This document shows, in pieces, positions 18,101 through 31,430 of a stretch of 64,000 nt of DNA. The notes beneath the pieces were generated by a model that had not been told where the DNA came from, did no database searches, and saw nothing but the letters and a program-made list of their open reading frames with translations. Origin of the DNA: Plantago major (lineage: Eukaryota; Streptophyta; Magnoliopsida; Lamiales; Plantaginaceae); contig CM048844.1 in assembly GCA_026545765.1 (NCBI GenBank), forward strand, positions 20,096,237 to 20,160,236, read 5' to 3'. The position numbers and the translations under genes were made by a program. How positions within the stretch are numbered: the stretch's first letter is position 1; each line of letters opens with the position of its first letter.

Positions 18101-21100
18101 GCTTTCCACTACTAAGTGCAACTGTATTTTTCACAGCATTGATCAAATTTTTCATCCCGATGAACTCAACCATTTCCGGGGAATTGCCTTTAATCTGTTT
18201 CACAAGCATGTAATGCTAATCAATAAAATTGCATAGTTCAACTGGAAATTTTGGTAACGTTGAAATTCCAGTCTGGATAATTTAACAATGAGCAGCATCT
18301 GTTAGGCACTTAAGCACTGACCTCAGGTTCAAAGAATTTGATTCCCTGTGGAAAAAAAGATATCGCAGAGTTAGGTACCAAATAAAAAGGAGAAAAGGGA
18401 TTCAAATTACAAAGTTTATTACAGTTGAAATGCTTATAATCGTTCACTGCACAAGCAATTTAAGAAGATTCCATGTTTCATTATAAGCTTGTCCTTACCT
18501 GGCTATATTTAGCTCTATCTGGAGTATCACCTTCCTTGGGGCCAACTATGACAGAAACAGCATTTATAACTCTTCTTACTCCTTTGAAGTACTCGGGTGT
18601 TAATGTGCTTGCCTTTGTGATATCCCCAACAACCTGGCAGGTCATTAGTGAAAATTAGATTGGCAGGAAGTTTTATGTTTGGAACAAGTCTTATGTAGTG
18701 GAATAGTTTTCATAGTAACCCCCAGTTCTTTCCTGTGCTTATTCAGTGAAGCTTCTTGGGGAGTTCAATGGCAGTCCATGAAATTCCAAAAAATAAATAA
18801 ATAAAACGTAAAATGTTGCAAACTCTGGAAATGTAACACCGACAAAATTCAAACCACCGGATTGCGCCTTCCAGATGTTTGATAAAGAAAATTGCATTTA
18901 GGCAAAAAGCACTGCATCTTCCAGTAATAAAAAGAAACATAATCATAAAACGAGTCTCACTAAAGAGTTTTGACTTTTGAGCATATGTTTGAGAAAAGTC
19001 CAATACAATATTTGGGAACTAGTCAGGTTAAACATGAATGAATGACCATTCGACATCCCTTTTAACAAGTAAATGCCACAGAAGACACGAAGAAAACCAT
19101 CCCACATAGAACAACCATGTGATTTCACAAACTTCCGACCACCTTTCGGAGTTCCACTATTAAATATTTCACTTTACAGTTCTTTAAAAGAATCACAAGC
19201 CACTATAAGTCTATAATAATAGACTTTCAGTAGCTTGAAGAGAACTTGATATAATTATTTGTAGTTAAATTAAATTCATGTTTTACTTCAGAATGAACGT
19301 GATTCCAATATAAAATGAAGTTCAGGGACAATGACTCTTCAAGCGTTGACTAAGCAATGGCAAGTTTACAATATAAGTACTGAATTGCAGGAAAAGATAA
19401 TCTTGAAAAGAAAAGTAAATGCAGTTTGGGAACCTCACCAAGTCAACATCTGGACCCAGCATTTTTCTAGCCTTCTCTTCATTTCTCACCTGCAAAGATG
19501 TTACAGTGAGACTTGAATCAGAAAATAATTAGAACGAAGGGCAGTACCTAGGTAAAGTATCTCCATACCACATAGATAATGTGCAAAAGGATGATAATTA
19601 AGGAAGTACCAAAACTCGAACAGGGACACCCTTTCTGCGTAATACATCAACTACTCTTCTGCCAACACCACCAGTAGCTCCAGCCACCAGTACAGTCCCA
19701 GAAGTTTCCATTGCCTTTACTGGTTCAGTAGTGGATTCACCAGAGAGTTTCTCAATCAAAAATTCAACGAACTTCAAACGTAAATGAATCTTGTTAGACC
19801 ACAATAGTGGACAACTCAGCGCAAGGCATATGAAGAGTAGGATCAAGTAAGTTGAACCTTTGCAGGGGAGGGAGGCCCATTAAAGAAATAAAGCGTTTTC
19901 AGAAATCTACCAACGTCCCAACCTTTGCTTCCAGCTTCTGAGACAATGATGAGTCTTTGAGTTCTCAAAGAACTGATTGATGGTTTTCTTCGGGAAACAG
20001 ATTGGTGTAACTTGTTGCCAGTAAAAGAACTTGTTAATCGAGAAGACAACACTATGGGATGTGGAGATGACCCTCGCAATCTTCTGCCATCAAAAGAAAC
20101 AACCTGAAAAAAAAACCAAACAAATTGGCAGCTGGAAATAATCCTACTGTTTCCATATTCAAATAATTAAAGAAATCAACCAATATGAAAGTTACCTCTC
20201 ACATAATTGTGAGATAACATTTGCATACAAAGGACCTGGATACTCCCACAATAAAAAGGAACAATGCGTACTTACTTCAATAAAGTGTGGATATCAGAGA
20301 ATCATCACGCAAGATCTAGCCTAAGGAGCCAGTAAAAATCCAAGTCTATTGTAGGTGATTAATTCTCAAGTCTAGGTACAAAATGGAGAAGGGCACTAGA
20401 AAGCACAACATCATAATTCATTAGAACAAATATGCAATCTGCCCATTGCAAGCTTTATCTGGGAACATTCTTTACTGAGTACTGAATATTGTCTGCATTC
20501 AGTATCTTACTACACTAATTTGACATATCTTAACGTATAAAAGCATAAACTGGACTTTGTAAACACATGAGATGTACCTTTTTATCATATCCGTTTTAGC
20601 ATATGAATTATATGTATCATTTCTCTTCTTCATGGAAGACCATAAAAATCGATCAAGGCAAAGTTAAATTGCAATTATTATTTATCAGCTAATTCATGCC
20701 GTACGCAATCAATCATCACAGGAATTCGCAACAGCACAAATAAGCTTAAAAACAACGTTTGACTAATAGATGTATTAGTAATATGCATCCATTCTTTATT
20801 CAATTCAATACAACTTATTACAACACAAACATCACTCAACAGAATCAATACAGAAGGATGACATTAAAGCCCTAAATTATCACCCACAAACTTTCAGCTT
20901 TCACTTGCCACTCATTTTCACTACCAAATGCCAAATTCAATGTAAATTCACAGCCTCAAGGCAGTATCACAGATTAATCAGCATACCGTAAACTATTCCA
21001 GCTACGAATCAATTGAATCCTCACAAAACCATGTAATCAATAACGAAAGCAAAATCTTTAAACTGCATGGAACCAATCCGTGAAGGCGTACCTGAAGAGT

Positions 21101-21166
21101 CGGAATTCTTGAGCAAGCAAATGAAGAAGATGGGTTACTAGTAAGACAAAGGGATTGACACTCCAT
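15111..21166 (-). CDS. Plastid SDR protein with inserted CIA30 domain (HCF173-like)
   Basis: Sixteen exons read from splice consensus and phase: 21166-21092, 20103-19858, 19771-19610, 19489-19439, 18633-18499, 18345-18322, 18194-18083, 17821-17696, 17596-17547, 17175-17017, 16913-16818, 16714-16599, 16486-16363, 16094-15981, 15888-15808, 15257-15111, giving 605 residues. The Ser/Arg-rich, acid-poor N-terminus looks like a plastid transit peptide. A Rossmann NAD(P) motif GATGGVG lies at 138-144, a CIA30 domain at about 270-450, then the rest of the SDR fold. This architecture is that of HCF173, a psbA translation factor, and of its Arabidopsis relative AT4G18810, which I judge the closer match by memory. 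The intron after 16818 has a GC donor. The gene starts head-to-head with SufC. Confidence 0.9.
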
Positions 21167-21402
21167 TGTTATCCAAGTGTAGAAAAGTAAAGAAGAAGAA
21201 CGTACAGTTCATTTATTTACAATGGCAATGGAAATTGCTGGAGAATTAACGTACACCACATAATAACACTAACGAACATAATCACAGTTTTGGGATTTTT
21301 CTACTGTGCCTTCACCTACAGTAACACAGTTATATTAAAAATCGTGTCTTTTCTTTTTTTGGAAAACGAGAAAAGCAGCGACTTTTGTTATTTCTGAGAA
21401 GA
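21167..21402. promoter_or_regulatory. Short shared (bidirectional) promoter between two plastid-protein genes
   Basis: Only 236 bp separate the two divergent start codons (21166 minus and 21403 plus). A TATA-like TATATTAAAA at 21331-21340 is well placed for the plus-strand gene. Both flanking genes encode predicted plastid proteins, so joint regulation is plausible but unproven. Confidence 0.6.
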
Positions 21403-24400
21403 ATGACAAAATCTAACTGGCTTGTCTCTTCTTCTTCAGCAAGCTCAAAGCTTTTTCTCTCATCAATTACAGCAATGGCTCTCTCAGCTCCAATTATTCC
21501 CTTCAAAAGCTGCAAATTGTTATCCAACGGGCCTAAACGGTGCCGTTTCAATCAATCTCGCTCCTTCACGCTCAGAGCAACCGTCGCCGTCGACTCTCGG
21601 TCGTCCTCCGCCGCTGACGGTGGCGGACCGCCGAAGCTCTTGCTCGAAGTCAAAGACCTAACTGCCGTGATTGCAGAATCCAAGCAGTCGATTTTGAAAG
21701 GTGTTAATCTCACTGTCCATGAAGGCGAGGTACTGAATTCAATTCAATTGGATTGTAATTTGTTTGATTGTGCAATTAAGTCGATTAAGCTATTTTAAAC
21801 AGAGGAAGTCAGATTATTGTTTAGTTGTGTTATTTATATGGAATTGGATTTTGATTTTGATTGTCGATTTTGAGCTAAAATTTCATTGTGAATTATGGAT
21901 GATGAAAGGTACACACTGTGATGGGGAAGAATGGTTCTGGAAAGAGTACATTTGCCAAGGTCAGTGCATTTTCTGCACATTTGAATCTTTTGAACTTTTA
22001 GCTCTTATGTCTTGTGAATGAGAATCGAACTTATTATCGACAAAATGCTGTTTGTTAGTCCATTTGGCCCTTAAAGGTGATAGCTTCTGTTTGATTACTC
22101 AATGAAATAAAATCTTCTCGGACTAGCTGGTTCTTGTAATGTTTGGTGGAGAATTAAGATCGGTTTCTTCAGTTCTTGGCATAAGAGGTGTGCGTGAGAT
22201 TAGCAGTGTTCTCAGTACATGTTCCTAGTTTCATCCTCTAATTAGCTAAAATTTGGAGTGAGCTAAGTTTGGTTTGCTATAGCTCTAATTATACTGCTGT
22301 TTGAATAACTTAATGAATACTATAAATGTCGTAAGGTACCCTATGATGACTTGTTTATAAGGGATCATGCAGTTTAACATTATTTCACGTTTGTGCTGTG
22401 TTCACCTGAAACAAAGTAAAGCACATATTGTCTACCTAATGATATGCTGATAGTCATACTGAAGGGTTATGTGTACTTTGTTTTTCCTCATTTGTGTACC
22501 TTGTTTTTTCTTATGGAGATACTAACTGAAGTACTAATTTATTTTGTGGTGATCGACTCTTCTTCACTGCACCTGTAGCTAACATTACAAATGGTTCCAT
22601 AAGTAGTTCAGTTTAAAGGAGAATAAAAGGAGTCCCTGATTATTAATTACCTAGCCGGTTTTTATTAAAGTAGAATGAACAATAATATACGAAGCATGGT
22701 ATTATGATCTTTGTATATATTTAGTTGGTTTGTTCATTTTTCTTCCGTAAGTTTCTTCAAAAACAAGGTCTATGTCTAGTTGGTTTATCTAGATTTTACA
22801 TTTGATATGGAAGAGAGAGAAAGACATAAAAAAAGACCAACAGCAATCTTGTTTTGTTGGACTTTTTGGTGATGTTTCATTTCTTTAGGTCCTTGTTGGA
22901 CATCCAGATTATGAAATAACTGGAGGAAGTATCATGTATAAAGGTCGAGATTTGCTTGAAATGGCACCAGAGGATAGAGCTGTTGCTGGATTATTTATGA
23001 GCTTTCAGTCCCCAGTTGAAATCCCTGGAGTTTGCAATATTGACTTCTTGAACATGGCATACAATGCTCGAATGAGGAAACTTGGTCAACCAGAGCTTGG
23101 TCCAATTGAGGTAGTACTTTGTCATCGAAATATTATTTTTTTTATTATAATTCATCTGCATTTGTATGCATTAATCATTATCACAATTGTCTAGTGGTGT
23201 GGTTCTTGGCTTGTATGTGTCAGTACATATTGGATTCATTCCTCATCTTCCTCCTTGCTGTTCTTTTTCTACGGGGAGGAGACTTAAACTATCAAATTCA
23301 AAGGTTAATTAGATTTATGTTGTTTTAACCTTTGAATGCCATATGTTATTGCAGTTCTATGGTTATGTAGCGCCAAAACTTGAGCTCGTGAATATGAAGT
23401 TGGATTTTTTGAACAGAAATGTCAATGAAGGGTTTAGTGGAGGTGAAAGGAAGCGTAACGAAATTTTGCAACTTGCGGTAATGAATTATCATATTCAGTA
23501 AACCCACGCGTTTATCTGTTATATATTTGACCTTAAATTAGTTCTATTGGTACATAATGTTCTTTTGAATCCTTCAGTTCGTCAGATACCGACTCCTGCT
23601 TTCATTAAACATGAAAATCTAGGGTTGTATATAGGTGAATACAATGCTTTATCGAAAATTTGTTGTTGTTGGTTACATTTGAACTTTTGTTATAGACAAT
23701 ATCATGTGTGAGTATGCTATTATCATGACAGTTCAGAGTCAATATGTAGACACAGGAAGAACTAGCATAGACTGAAGATTAAATCATCAACATTGTTGGG
23801 AAGGTAATGTAAATTACTGAATCCCCAACACCTCAACAAGTGTGAGGTTTTGCTGTTTTAGGAGGTAGACATTTTTTATAGTATCAGAGCCACCATCTAA
23901 TGCCAAGACCAGGGTTCAAATTTTCCAGACAACCTGAACCATGTTAAAAATTTGTTTTTATGAGTTATGATGGGGCACAATGAGGCTGAGTGTTGGGAAT
24001 TTGATATAAATGAATAAATTCCTAACCTTTCTTCAAACTTGAGGTTTTGATTTGGTGAAATTCTTGGAGCAAATTGTTTTGGGAACTTTGTTCTTATTTT
24101 GGATGCTTTAATGAGCAAAATCTTTGGACTAAATTTCTTTTCATGCTGTCCTAAATGTCTGTTTATTTTGTCAATTTGTTATTTTATGTCAACTATATGT
24201 ACGTTTAGCTCGTAGTCTTTTGACAGAATTTTTTTTAGCAACTTTGTGTTGTGTATAATCTTAAACATAAGACGGTTCACTTGTTATCACATCTTGGTAC
24301 TTCATTTTACTGATCACTGGTGCACAGTTTTCTCCTTCGGTTACAATTTATTTGATGATATGAAAGTGTTTCGAGTATTTGCTGGAATTACAAAAGATTG

Positions 24401-24844
24401 TCTGTTAAAAGTCATCTTCGTTGTCACAGGTCCTTGGTGCAGACTTGGCTATATTAGATGAAATTGATTCTGGTTTAGACGTTGATGCTCTTAGAGATGT
24501 AGCAAAAGCAGTTAATGGACTCCGCACACCAAAGAATTCAATTTTGATGATCACCCACTATTTACGCCTGCTGGAATTCATTAAGCCAACCTATATCCAC
24601 ATCATGGTAAGCATGTTTAATTGCAGGTGTCGATTAGGTAACTATTTCCTTTTGTGCTGGAGGATTTGTTGTGAAGAATGCTACCAACTGATTAGTATGT
24701 CTTAAAATCTACAGACGTATCATTTCTTCACTCAAAAAATGAATAGGTCATTTGCAATTGCAGGAGAATGGAAGAATAGTAAATACCGGAGATATTTCCT
24801 TGGCTGAAAAATTGGAAAAGGGAGGCTACAAGGCAATTTCTTGA
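21403..24844 (+). CDS. Plastid SufC ATPase (ABCI6/NAP7), Fe-S cluster assembly
   Basis: Six exons: 21403-21729, 21909-21959, 22889-23110, 23355-23477, 24430-24606, 24764-24844, all with phase-consistent GT-AG introns, giving 326 residues. It carries an N-terminal Ser-rich transit-peptide-like segment, Walker [10 protein letters not shown] (115-123, split across exons 2-3 surroundings), ABC signature FSGGERKR (227-234), Walker B LAILDE (247-252) and the ITH switch histidine. SufC is the ATPase of the plastid SUF system and works with SufB and SufD to build iron-sulfur clusters. The first in-frame ATG (21403) has A at -3; a second ATG at 21475 in a GCAATGGCT context would give 302 residues and is an equally reasonable start. 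Intron 2 is about 930 bp and intron 4 about 950 bp. Confidence 0.94.
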
Positions 24845-25478
24845 GCAAGGTGTTTTGGATCAGTGACTACTGACTAGGCCCGAGCTATTGCAGAAATGCA
24901 AAGCATTTCAACGGAATGTTGTTCCCTAGTTCCAAACTGGAAGGGCTATCGGTTTCTCTGATAAGGTATCGGAGGAGGCAACTGAACAGACAGGTTCCAG
25001 TATTGAGTATGTATTATTACAAGGCATTAATACGAACGATCCATTTGTTTGTCAATACTGAGGAATAACTTGGATGTATAATTGTGTTAATGCCATGCGT
25101 TGGCTACATTTGCCTATTTGGTCTTATTAGTACGCTGCATGATTACGCATTGAGAGAGTTGTAATGCAAATTGCAGAATTGACAATTCCCATTGGAAATT
25201 TTAGCAACTTAATTTTGAGAAGCTGAACGAAATAATGTATGTATAGCAAAACATGTGTCATTTGAGCCTCAATCCAAGCAGGCCTATTCTTCTGTTATCT
25301 TTCAGAGTTGATAAGATTAGAGACGGCTAATAAACTGTTAGCTACTTGGATTCTCGAGGAGCATGACACCATATATATAGTTCAAAAAAGGGTCTTAACC
25401 CAGCTCTAAACACAATACAGAAAGGTACACATTCACTAGTTTCGAGTTAGACCTCCCTACAAGTATTTCAAAATGCTA
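24845..25478. other. Convergent 3' region between SufC and SEC61 alpha copy A
   Basis: No gene is seen. It should hold the 3' UTRs and polyadenylation signals of the two convergent genes. Confidence 0.5.
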
Positions 25479-27998
25479 TCAAAATCCAAAGAACCCTAGC
25501 TCGCTTGCTTTCTCCTTCTCAAAGGTCTCAAAGTACTGATAGATAATGGTGACGGCAAGGAGAATTCCAGTTCCTGAACCGATGGCACCCATTAGATCGG
25601 CTAAGACAGTTAGTGCACCGATGCACATTCCTCCAAAAGCAGCTGCAGTTGGTATGTAACGGTTAAGTTCCTTTTGGAGATTTGAATCCCTATGCCCTGG
25701 CATGACCATTTGTTGCTCCTGCGAAAGTAACAGACCCGGTTAAGACCTCATTTGTTCTTGCAACATGACAATATAATCAAGTAATTCACTGATAAAGGTT
25801 AGCAGGGAGCCGAACACATATCTATCTCAATTCTACGAATTTAATGAGATATTTCAGCAACTTTTGAGGAAAAAACATGAAGCAAATGTTATGTGGTCTC
25901 AAGAAAGCATAATGGATTATCAAGGAATGCATGTAAAATAGGTTTAAAAACGTCTTAATCTTGAATATTTTGCACCATTATGAAGCATAATGGACTATCA
26001 AGAAAAGCACGTCACAGGTTAAGAAAATTTGTCTCAGTCCTCACAAAATTTGCACCAGAGGTATCAACATAAGCATCCAAAATTGAATAAAGAATTTTAA
26101 TACAAAGATTTTTTAGGATTCAAGATTTTCAGTGTTGGAGCATTATAAAACTAGAGAAGATCACAATCATCTTACCTTAAGTTGCTTTGCAACATCTCTG
26201 GCCGAGGATCCAGAAACTTCAATCCAGGTCTTTGAGAACAGGGCACATGCTGTAAGCATGAAGACAATGTAGAAGAGAGCATGGAAAGGATTTGCCGCAA
26301 TGTCTGCTAAGCTGAAAGATAAATATACAGAAAAGATGTCAGCATTTATAACAAGGTTGCTGCAAATAAAAATCAATTTGATCAATTTCACCAATCAAAA
26401 GTCGCATGAAACTTGTAAACACGCATTATCCATTTTTGACCTAATTATTAACAGAAATGACGAACCTCGAGGGAGCAGTGACATAGTAAGCAAGGCCACC
26501 GACAGGGATTGATTGACCTGAATATTCAGATTCTTTCCACTTGCCCAACAAATTCACCAAGAAATTCCCGCCGTATTTCTTGTACAACAACTGTAAAAGA
26601 ATAGTTGAAGTTGCCAAAAAAAAAAACCACAAGTCTAACATACAATAGATAGGCAGTGTGTACAATGAAAGAGAGAAGAAGACTCCTCACAGTACCTGAG
26701 AGATGAAGTAAAGGTTGGACACAAGTGCAGATTGAAGGATTATGGGCATGTTCGAGGTGTAGAACAACTTGATCGGGTAAGAACCTTGTTGCCCGCGAGC
26801 ATTCTTAGATCGCACAGGCAACACTACTCGGAAACCTTGGAAGTAGATGACAATAAGGAAGATCAAGACTGTGGCTAGAAGATTGGTCACATTTGGGAGA
26901 TTCTGCCGGTAAAATGCTTCTCGAAGTGCACGGACTTTGTCTGTTCTGGTTATAAGCAAATGGAACAATGCAATGACAGCCCCTTCAAATTCAGCACCAC
27001 GGCCGCTATTGACAGTTGTGGGGCTGAATGCTTTCCAGATAATACTTTCACTGCAAACGTGAAAGTCGAAAATTAAATTGGTGAAAATTATTATGTTCAA
27101 CGCATCTGAAAGAAAAGATATTCGCTTCTTACCAGATATTGGTGGCAATGAACAGGGAGATTCCAGAACCAAGACCATAACCCTTTTGGAGAAGCTCGTC
27201 CAGGCATATCACAATGATACCAGCAAAAATCAGTTGAGCAATTATCAGCATGGCATTCCCAACCCCAAGTTGAGCAACACTTCCATACATTCCTGAGAGG
27301 ACATAGGCGACAGCTTCACCAATCGCAATCAGGATACCCAACAGCTTCTGAGCTCCATTTCTAAGCAAAAGAAACAAGTATATTCATCAATAAACATATT
27401 CTAGCAACAGTAATGAAATCCATCAACAATAACATCAAATCCTAGGCTAGGCAGATGCTCAAAATCATGAATCATTTAGTTTCACGGTTAACATCTAATT
27501 TCTAAAGCTTATCAATCAAACTTTCAAAAAAGCAAACGAAATCAGAAAGATTGGACGCTTCACATCATTTCCTTTGGATGCAACGCATATATAGCCACAA
27601 TAGGGAAACACAAATACATTCAGTTATGTTGTCAATACAGATTGCATCACTTACAAAAGAGCACGATCCTCGCGGACATTGTTGTCAACTTCAATAATCT
27701 TAGATCCAGCCAGAAGTTGCATCACCAGTCCAGAGGTGACAATTGGTGTGATACCCAATTCCATGACAGTACCACGGTTTGACGCAAGAATGACTCGCAT
27801 CCAATAGAATGGGTCAGCCCCGGTCGTAGAGTGTATGCCATACAGTGGAAGTTGGCTGCATACAAGGAAGACGAAAAGAGAAATCACAGTGTAGATGACC
27901 TTCTCTCTAAAGGGAATCTTCCTATCGGCATTCTGGACCTCTGGCAGAATAGAGAGGAATGGTTTGACCAAATGCAAAACCCTGAAACCTCCCCCCAT
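25479..27998 (-). CDS. Protein transport protein Sec61 subunit alpha, copy A
   Basis: Six coding exons: 27998-27655, 27360-27133, 27050-26696, 26590-26466, 26311-26176, 25718-25479 (344, 228, 355, 125, 136, 240 nt), giving 475 residues, the standard length. The product begins [14 protein letters not shown] and holds the conserved [18 protein letters not shown] segment, the [12 protein letters not shown] loop and the C-terminal hydrophobic helices ending ELGFFGF. Sec61 alpha is the ten-helix channel of the ER translocon, moving or inserting nascent proteins with the beta and gamma subunits. The 5' UTR has its own intron (about 28667 to 28027 on the minus strand), giving a leader start near 28700. 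A paralogue with identical exon lengths lies at 58651-61456. Confidence 0.96.
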
Positions 27999-28699
27999 TT
28001 TTTGGGATACGGTAACTACTCAGCCTGCATCAAACACCACATTATATCACGTTAATCTTATATCATGTGTTCTTTTTTTCATAACAATACATGCAGAACA
28101 GGAGAAGCCTCTAGTAAATAATCAGGAAACCAAAGACATGACTTTTTTATCGAAACTCCCCAAATTAAGACTATAAATGACATAACTAGCATCAAAATCA
28201 GTATCAACTGTAAGTCAACATCAGCTACTGATAAAGTTTCGATCAGCAGGAGTACAGACTAGATTGCAATCTATCATACAGTGCAGAGAATAATCAACAG
28301 ACCTTGGAATCTCAGTTCTCAGATCCAAAATCTAGCTCATGTCAGCTTATTTCAGCTCATTAATCAATCTAAATCTACTTCATCGATGGTAGGAGTGTAT
28401 AATTCATAATCAGAAAAGCACTTCACAATATTTAGTAAGCAAACAAAAATAAAAAAAAAAAAAAAAACTACTAGGATCAAATAATCTCGAAACAAGCAAA
28501 TCGATCTAACGATTATAAACCCTAATCATCTCAATCAAATGCTTCATACACTGACACACAAGATGCAGCATAATTGGAAACCGAATTGCAATTTGGATTA
28601 AGCAGCTACATACATTTGAATCGAGAAGAGAAAATGAATTCAGCTAAGGTTAGAAAAATGTACCTTACAGATCTGTGAGCTAAAATATCTGTTCGCAAA

Positions 28700-29577
28700 G
28701 AGCTTGAGAATGGTTTTGGGTTTTTTCTGCAGGCGTTCGATATTTTAAAGGAGGCGTCAATCGAAATGGTTTGGATTAACGTGGATTTCAGTATTTTTGC
28801 TTTATAGATAGATCTACGTGGCTAGTGAGTATGAATTGGACAGTGCCACGAAAATGAGCCAATAACAGTTTGACACGTTGGATATTTGTTAATAGGTGTC
28901 GAAAAGAGTTGACTACTTGGCAACCAATTTTTGAATGTTAATTTTTCTTTCCTTGTTTTCATCCTTTTCTTTTTCCAATTTCCTAGTAGTATTTTTGTTC
29001 AAAACTAAAGAAAAGCCTTAAATGTTTTACATTTTTCTCTATTTTCTTGTCATAAAACAAGTGCTGAACCAATACTCCCTCCGCCCTATTTCAACTTCAC
29101 GTCGCCTTTTTAACAATGTAACGAATCATTTGTCATTTGTAGAACATTAAGTTGTTTACAAAAACAAACTTAAATTCATTTTCAAATTTATTCATCCATA
29201 AAACAGTAAGACCAACTTTTTTGAAATTTTTATCTATTTTTCATTTTTTTCTTAATAATACAAATTGCATTTGACCGTTTCTCGGATAGAGGAAAACATC
29301 ATATGTTTAGCTGCAAATTCTTATGTGTAGTTTCAAACATCGTTTATTTAATATACATACATTAATACATTGCATTGTGTGTATTACTAAATATGTGACT
29401 TTCTAAAAAAAAAAAATTGACGTCTATAGTTAAACATGTAATGTATTGGACTATTAGTAGTGTATGACTAACATGATGATCCATGATATGTACACTATCA
29501 TGATGATCCATGACATGTACATGTTGGAACAAACATTCCATTAGTTACGTACACAAGCACAAATTCATGCACCGTGA
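28700..29577. other. Intergenic with a Stowaway-like end
   Basis: No gene. At 29072-29086 the text TACTCCCTCCGCCC is the usual outer sequence of plant Stowaway (Tc1/mariner) MITEs. A degraded counterpart may lie near 29278-29296 (TTCTCGGATAGAGG), which would make an element of about 220 bp, but the second end is weak. Confidence 0.4.
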
Positions 29578-29925
29578 TAGTATGCGTGAATGAGAAATAA
29601 AGAATGCACAAGTAGTCGTTCGGTGCAATTTATCACGGTATTAATACTTTGATGGTATGCGTAAAAGAGAAGTTAAGAATGAGCTAGTAGTCTTCTAGTG
29701 CAACTTATCATGGTATTGTATCGTGGTAGTTTCTAGTGCGACCTATCATGATATTGATAGTGTGGTAGTATGTGTGAAAGAGAAGTTGAGAATGAGCAAG
29801 TTGTCGTCTGGTTGAATTTATCACGGTATTAATACTTTGATGACATGCGTAAAAGAGAAGTTAAGAATGAGCTAATACTCCTAGTGCAACTTATGATGGT
29901 AGTAATAGGTCATGCGATCACTTAG
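29578..29925. repeat. Degenerate tandem repeat, roughly 4 units of 75-100 bp
   Basis: Recurring blocks read TATGCGTRAAAGAGAAGTT followed by AAGAATGAGCWAGTAGTC, then GTGCAACTTATCATGGTATT. Copies start near 29580, 29655, 29767 and 29850; the second carries an extra 40-50 bp that itself repeats the CTTATCATGGTATT block. Units differ by several substitutions, so this is an old minisatellite. Confidence 0.7.
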
Positions 29926-30419
29926 TAGCAATGTAGGATAATAAATCATTTGGTTGCTTCGACATTTGGGATTTGGACAAGTCGACTCTTTTAGTGCACT
30001 TTTCTTTGTCACATAGGACCATCACTTTCGGTCATGTTTCTTACGTGTCGGTCGTATTCCGCCTATGTGATATTGGTTTAGGATTCGTCCACGACCCCTC
30101 ACTCTCGACTAGATCTTGATCTAGACATACTAGACGATGGGGTGGCCAAGATAATAACGAAATTTCACTTATTGGGTGGTCAAGTCATGTACCTTTTGGA
30201 ATTGACGGGATGTAACTTGAAGCCTATGATCATTTCCACTTGCTTTAATAAAGAGCATAGGGTGGAGAGGTGTGATTAATTTGGTGTGGTTTGATCTCAA
30301 AGAAATGGTGGAGGGTTGAGGCGCGAGATCTTGGAAAAATCGGAATGCTGACTAACGAGTATGGCTCCATGATAGGAAGAAAAGAGGCTGTGCATATTTG
30401 TATTGTGATTTGGAGAAGG

Positions 30420-30612
30420 AAAGCGAAAGAAGGTGGGGAAGAGTGTAAGGGGTATAGATTTCGCATTAGCAAGAATGAGTTGAGATGAAAAAAAAAAAAA
30501 AAAAAGTTGCGAAAGAAAGTGTGGAAGAGTGTAAGGGGGTATAGATTTCGCATTAGCAAGAATGAGTTGAGATTAAAAAAAAAAAAAAAAAAAAGAAAAA
30601 AAAGAGTTGAGA
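30420..30612. repeat. Tandem duplication with poly(A) tails
   Basis: A segment of about 65 bp containing GTATAGATTTCGCATTAGCA and AATGAGTTGAGAT occurs at about 30425-30484 and again at 30512-30573; each copy is followed by an A run of 18-20. The tailed units could be two pieces of a retroposed sequence or a simple duplication with A-tract slippage. Confidence 0.65.
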
Positions 30613-30748
30613 TGTGTAAATAGTAAAGGTGTGGAGAATGTAAAAGTCGAGCATCTTATGCTCGTGTAAACTCTTTATTCAAGTATAGTAATAAATTTTG
30701 CTGTTTCAAAAAAAAAAAATCATTCAGTTTGAATAGTATTATCGAGAC

Positions 30749-31430
30749 TAAGTATGTGTTTGCAAATACTTTTTTGTCTGCTTCGACTAAGCTTGTGTTT
30801 GCAAATGCTTTAAAAAAGTGCTTTTGTGATTTTGAAGTAGTAAAAGCAGTTTTTTAGTGTTTTATATTCTGACTTTTTACGGAAAAAAGCAGTGCTAGGA
30901 AGCGGAGAAGCAATGCTAACCTAGCTTTAAGCAAATAGTAGCTTTTTTTTCAATTAAAAACAACTAATTAAATTAATTTTTGCAAACACTAAAACTTCTG
31001 CTTTTATAATTTTAGGCTGCTTTTTATATGATATATCAAACACTACTAACTTTTGCTTAAAATTAACTTTAATCAACTTTTAGTAGAAACAGACAAAAAA
31101 GCACAAGTAAAATCATTTGCAAACACACACTAAAAGTTGATTAAAGTTGACTTTAGCAAAAGTCACTAGTGTTTGATATATGATATAAAAAGCAGGTTAA
31201 AATTGTAAAATCAGAAGTTTTAGTGCTTGCAAAAATTAATTTAATTATTTATTTTTAATTGAAAATAACTACTACTTGCCTAAAGCAGTTAGAAGCATTT
31301 CTACTGATTACTTTTTCGCAGAAGTTGGTAAGTTTTAATATAAAACACTAAAAAACTACTTTTACTACTTCAAAATCATAAAAGCACTTTGTTTAAGCAT
31401 TTGCAAACACAAGTTAAGTCAAGTACAAAA
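30749..31430. mobile_element. Foldback-type MITE with inverted arms of about 300 bp
   Basis: The left arm (about 30775-31082) and right arm (31131-about 31430) are inverted copies separated by a 48-bp spacer. For example CTTGTGTTTGCAAATGC at 30792 matches the reverse complement of the end at about 31413, and CTTTAATCAACTTTTA at 31067-31082 mirrors TAAAAGTTGATTAAAG at 31131. The outer words GTGTTTGCAAAT recur at 30752 and, inverted, in the spacer (about 31115-31128), suggesting two related elements joined head-to-head. A transcript would form a long hairpin. No coding sequence and no clear target duplication were found. Confidence 0.72.
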
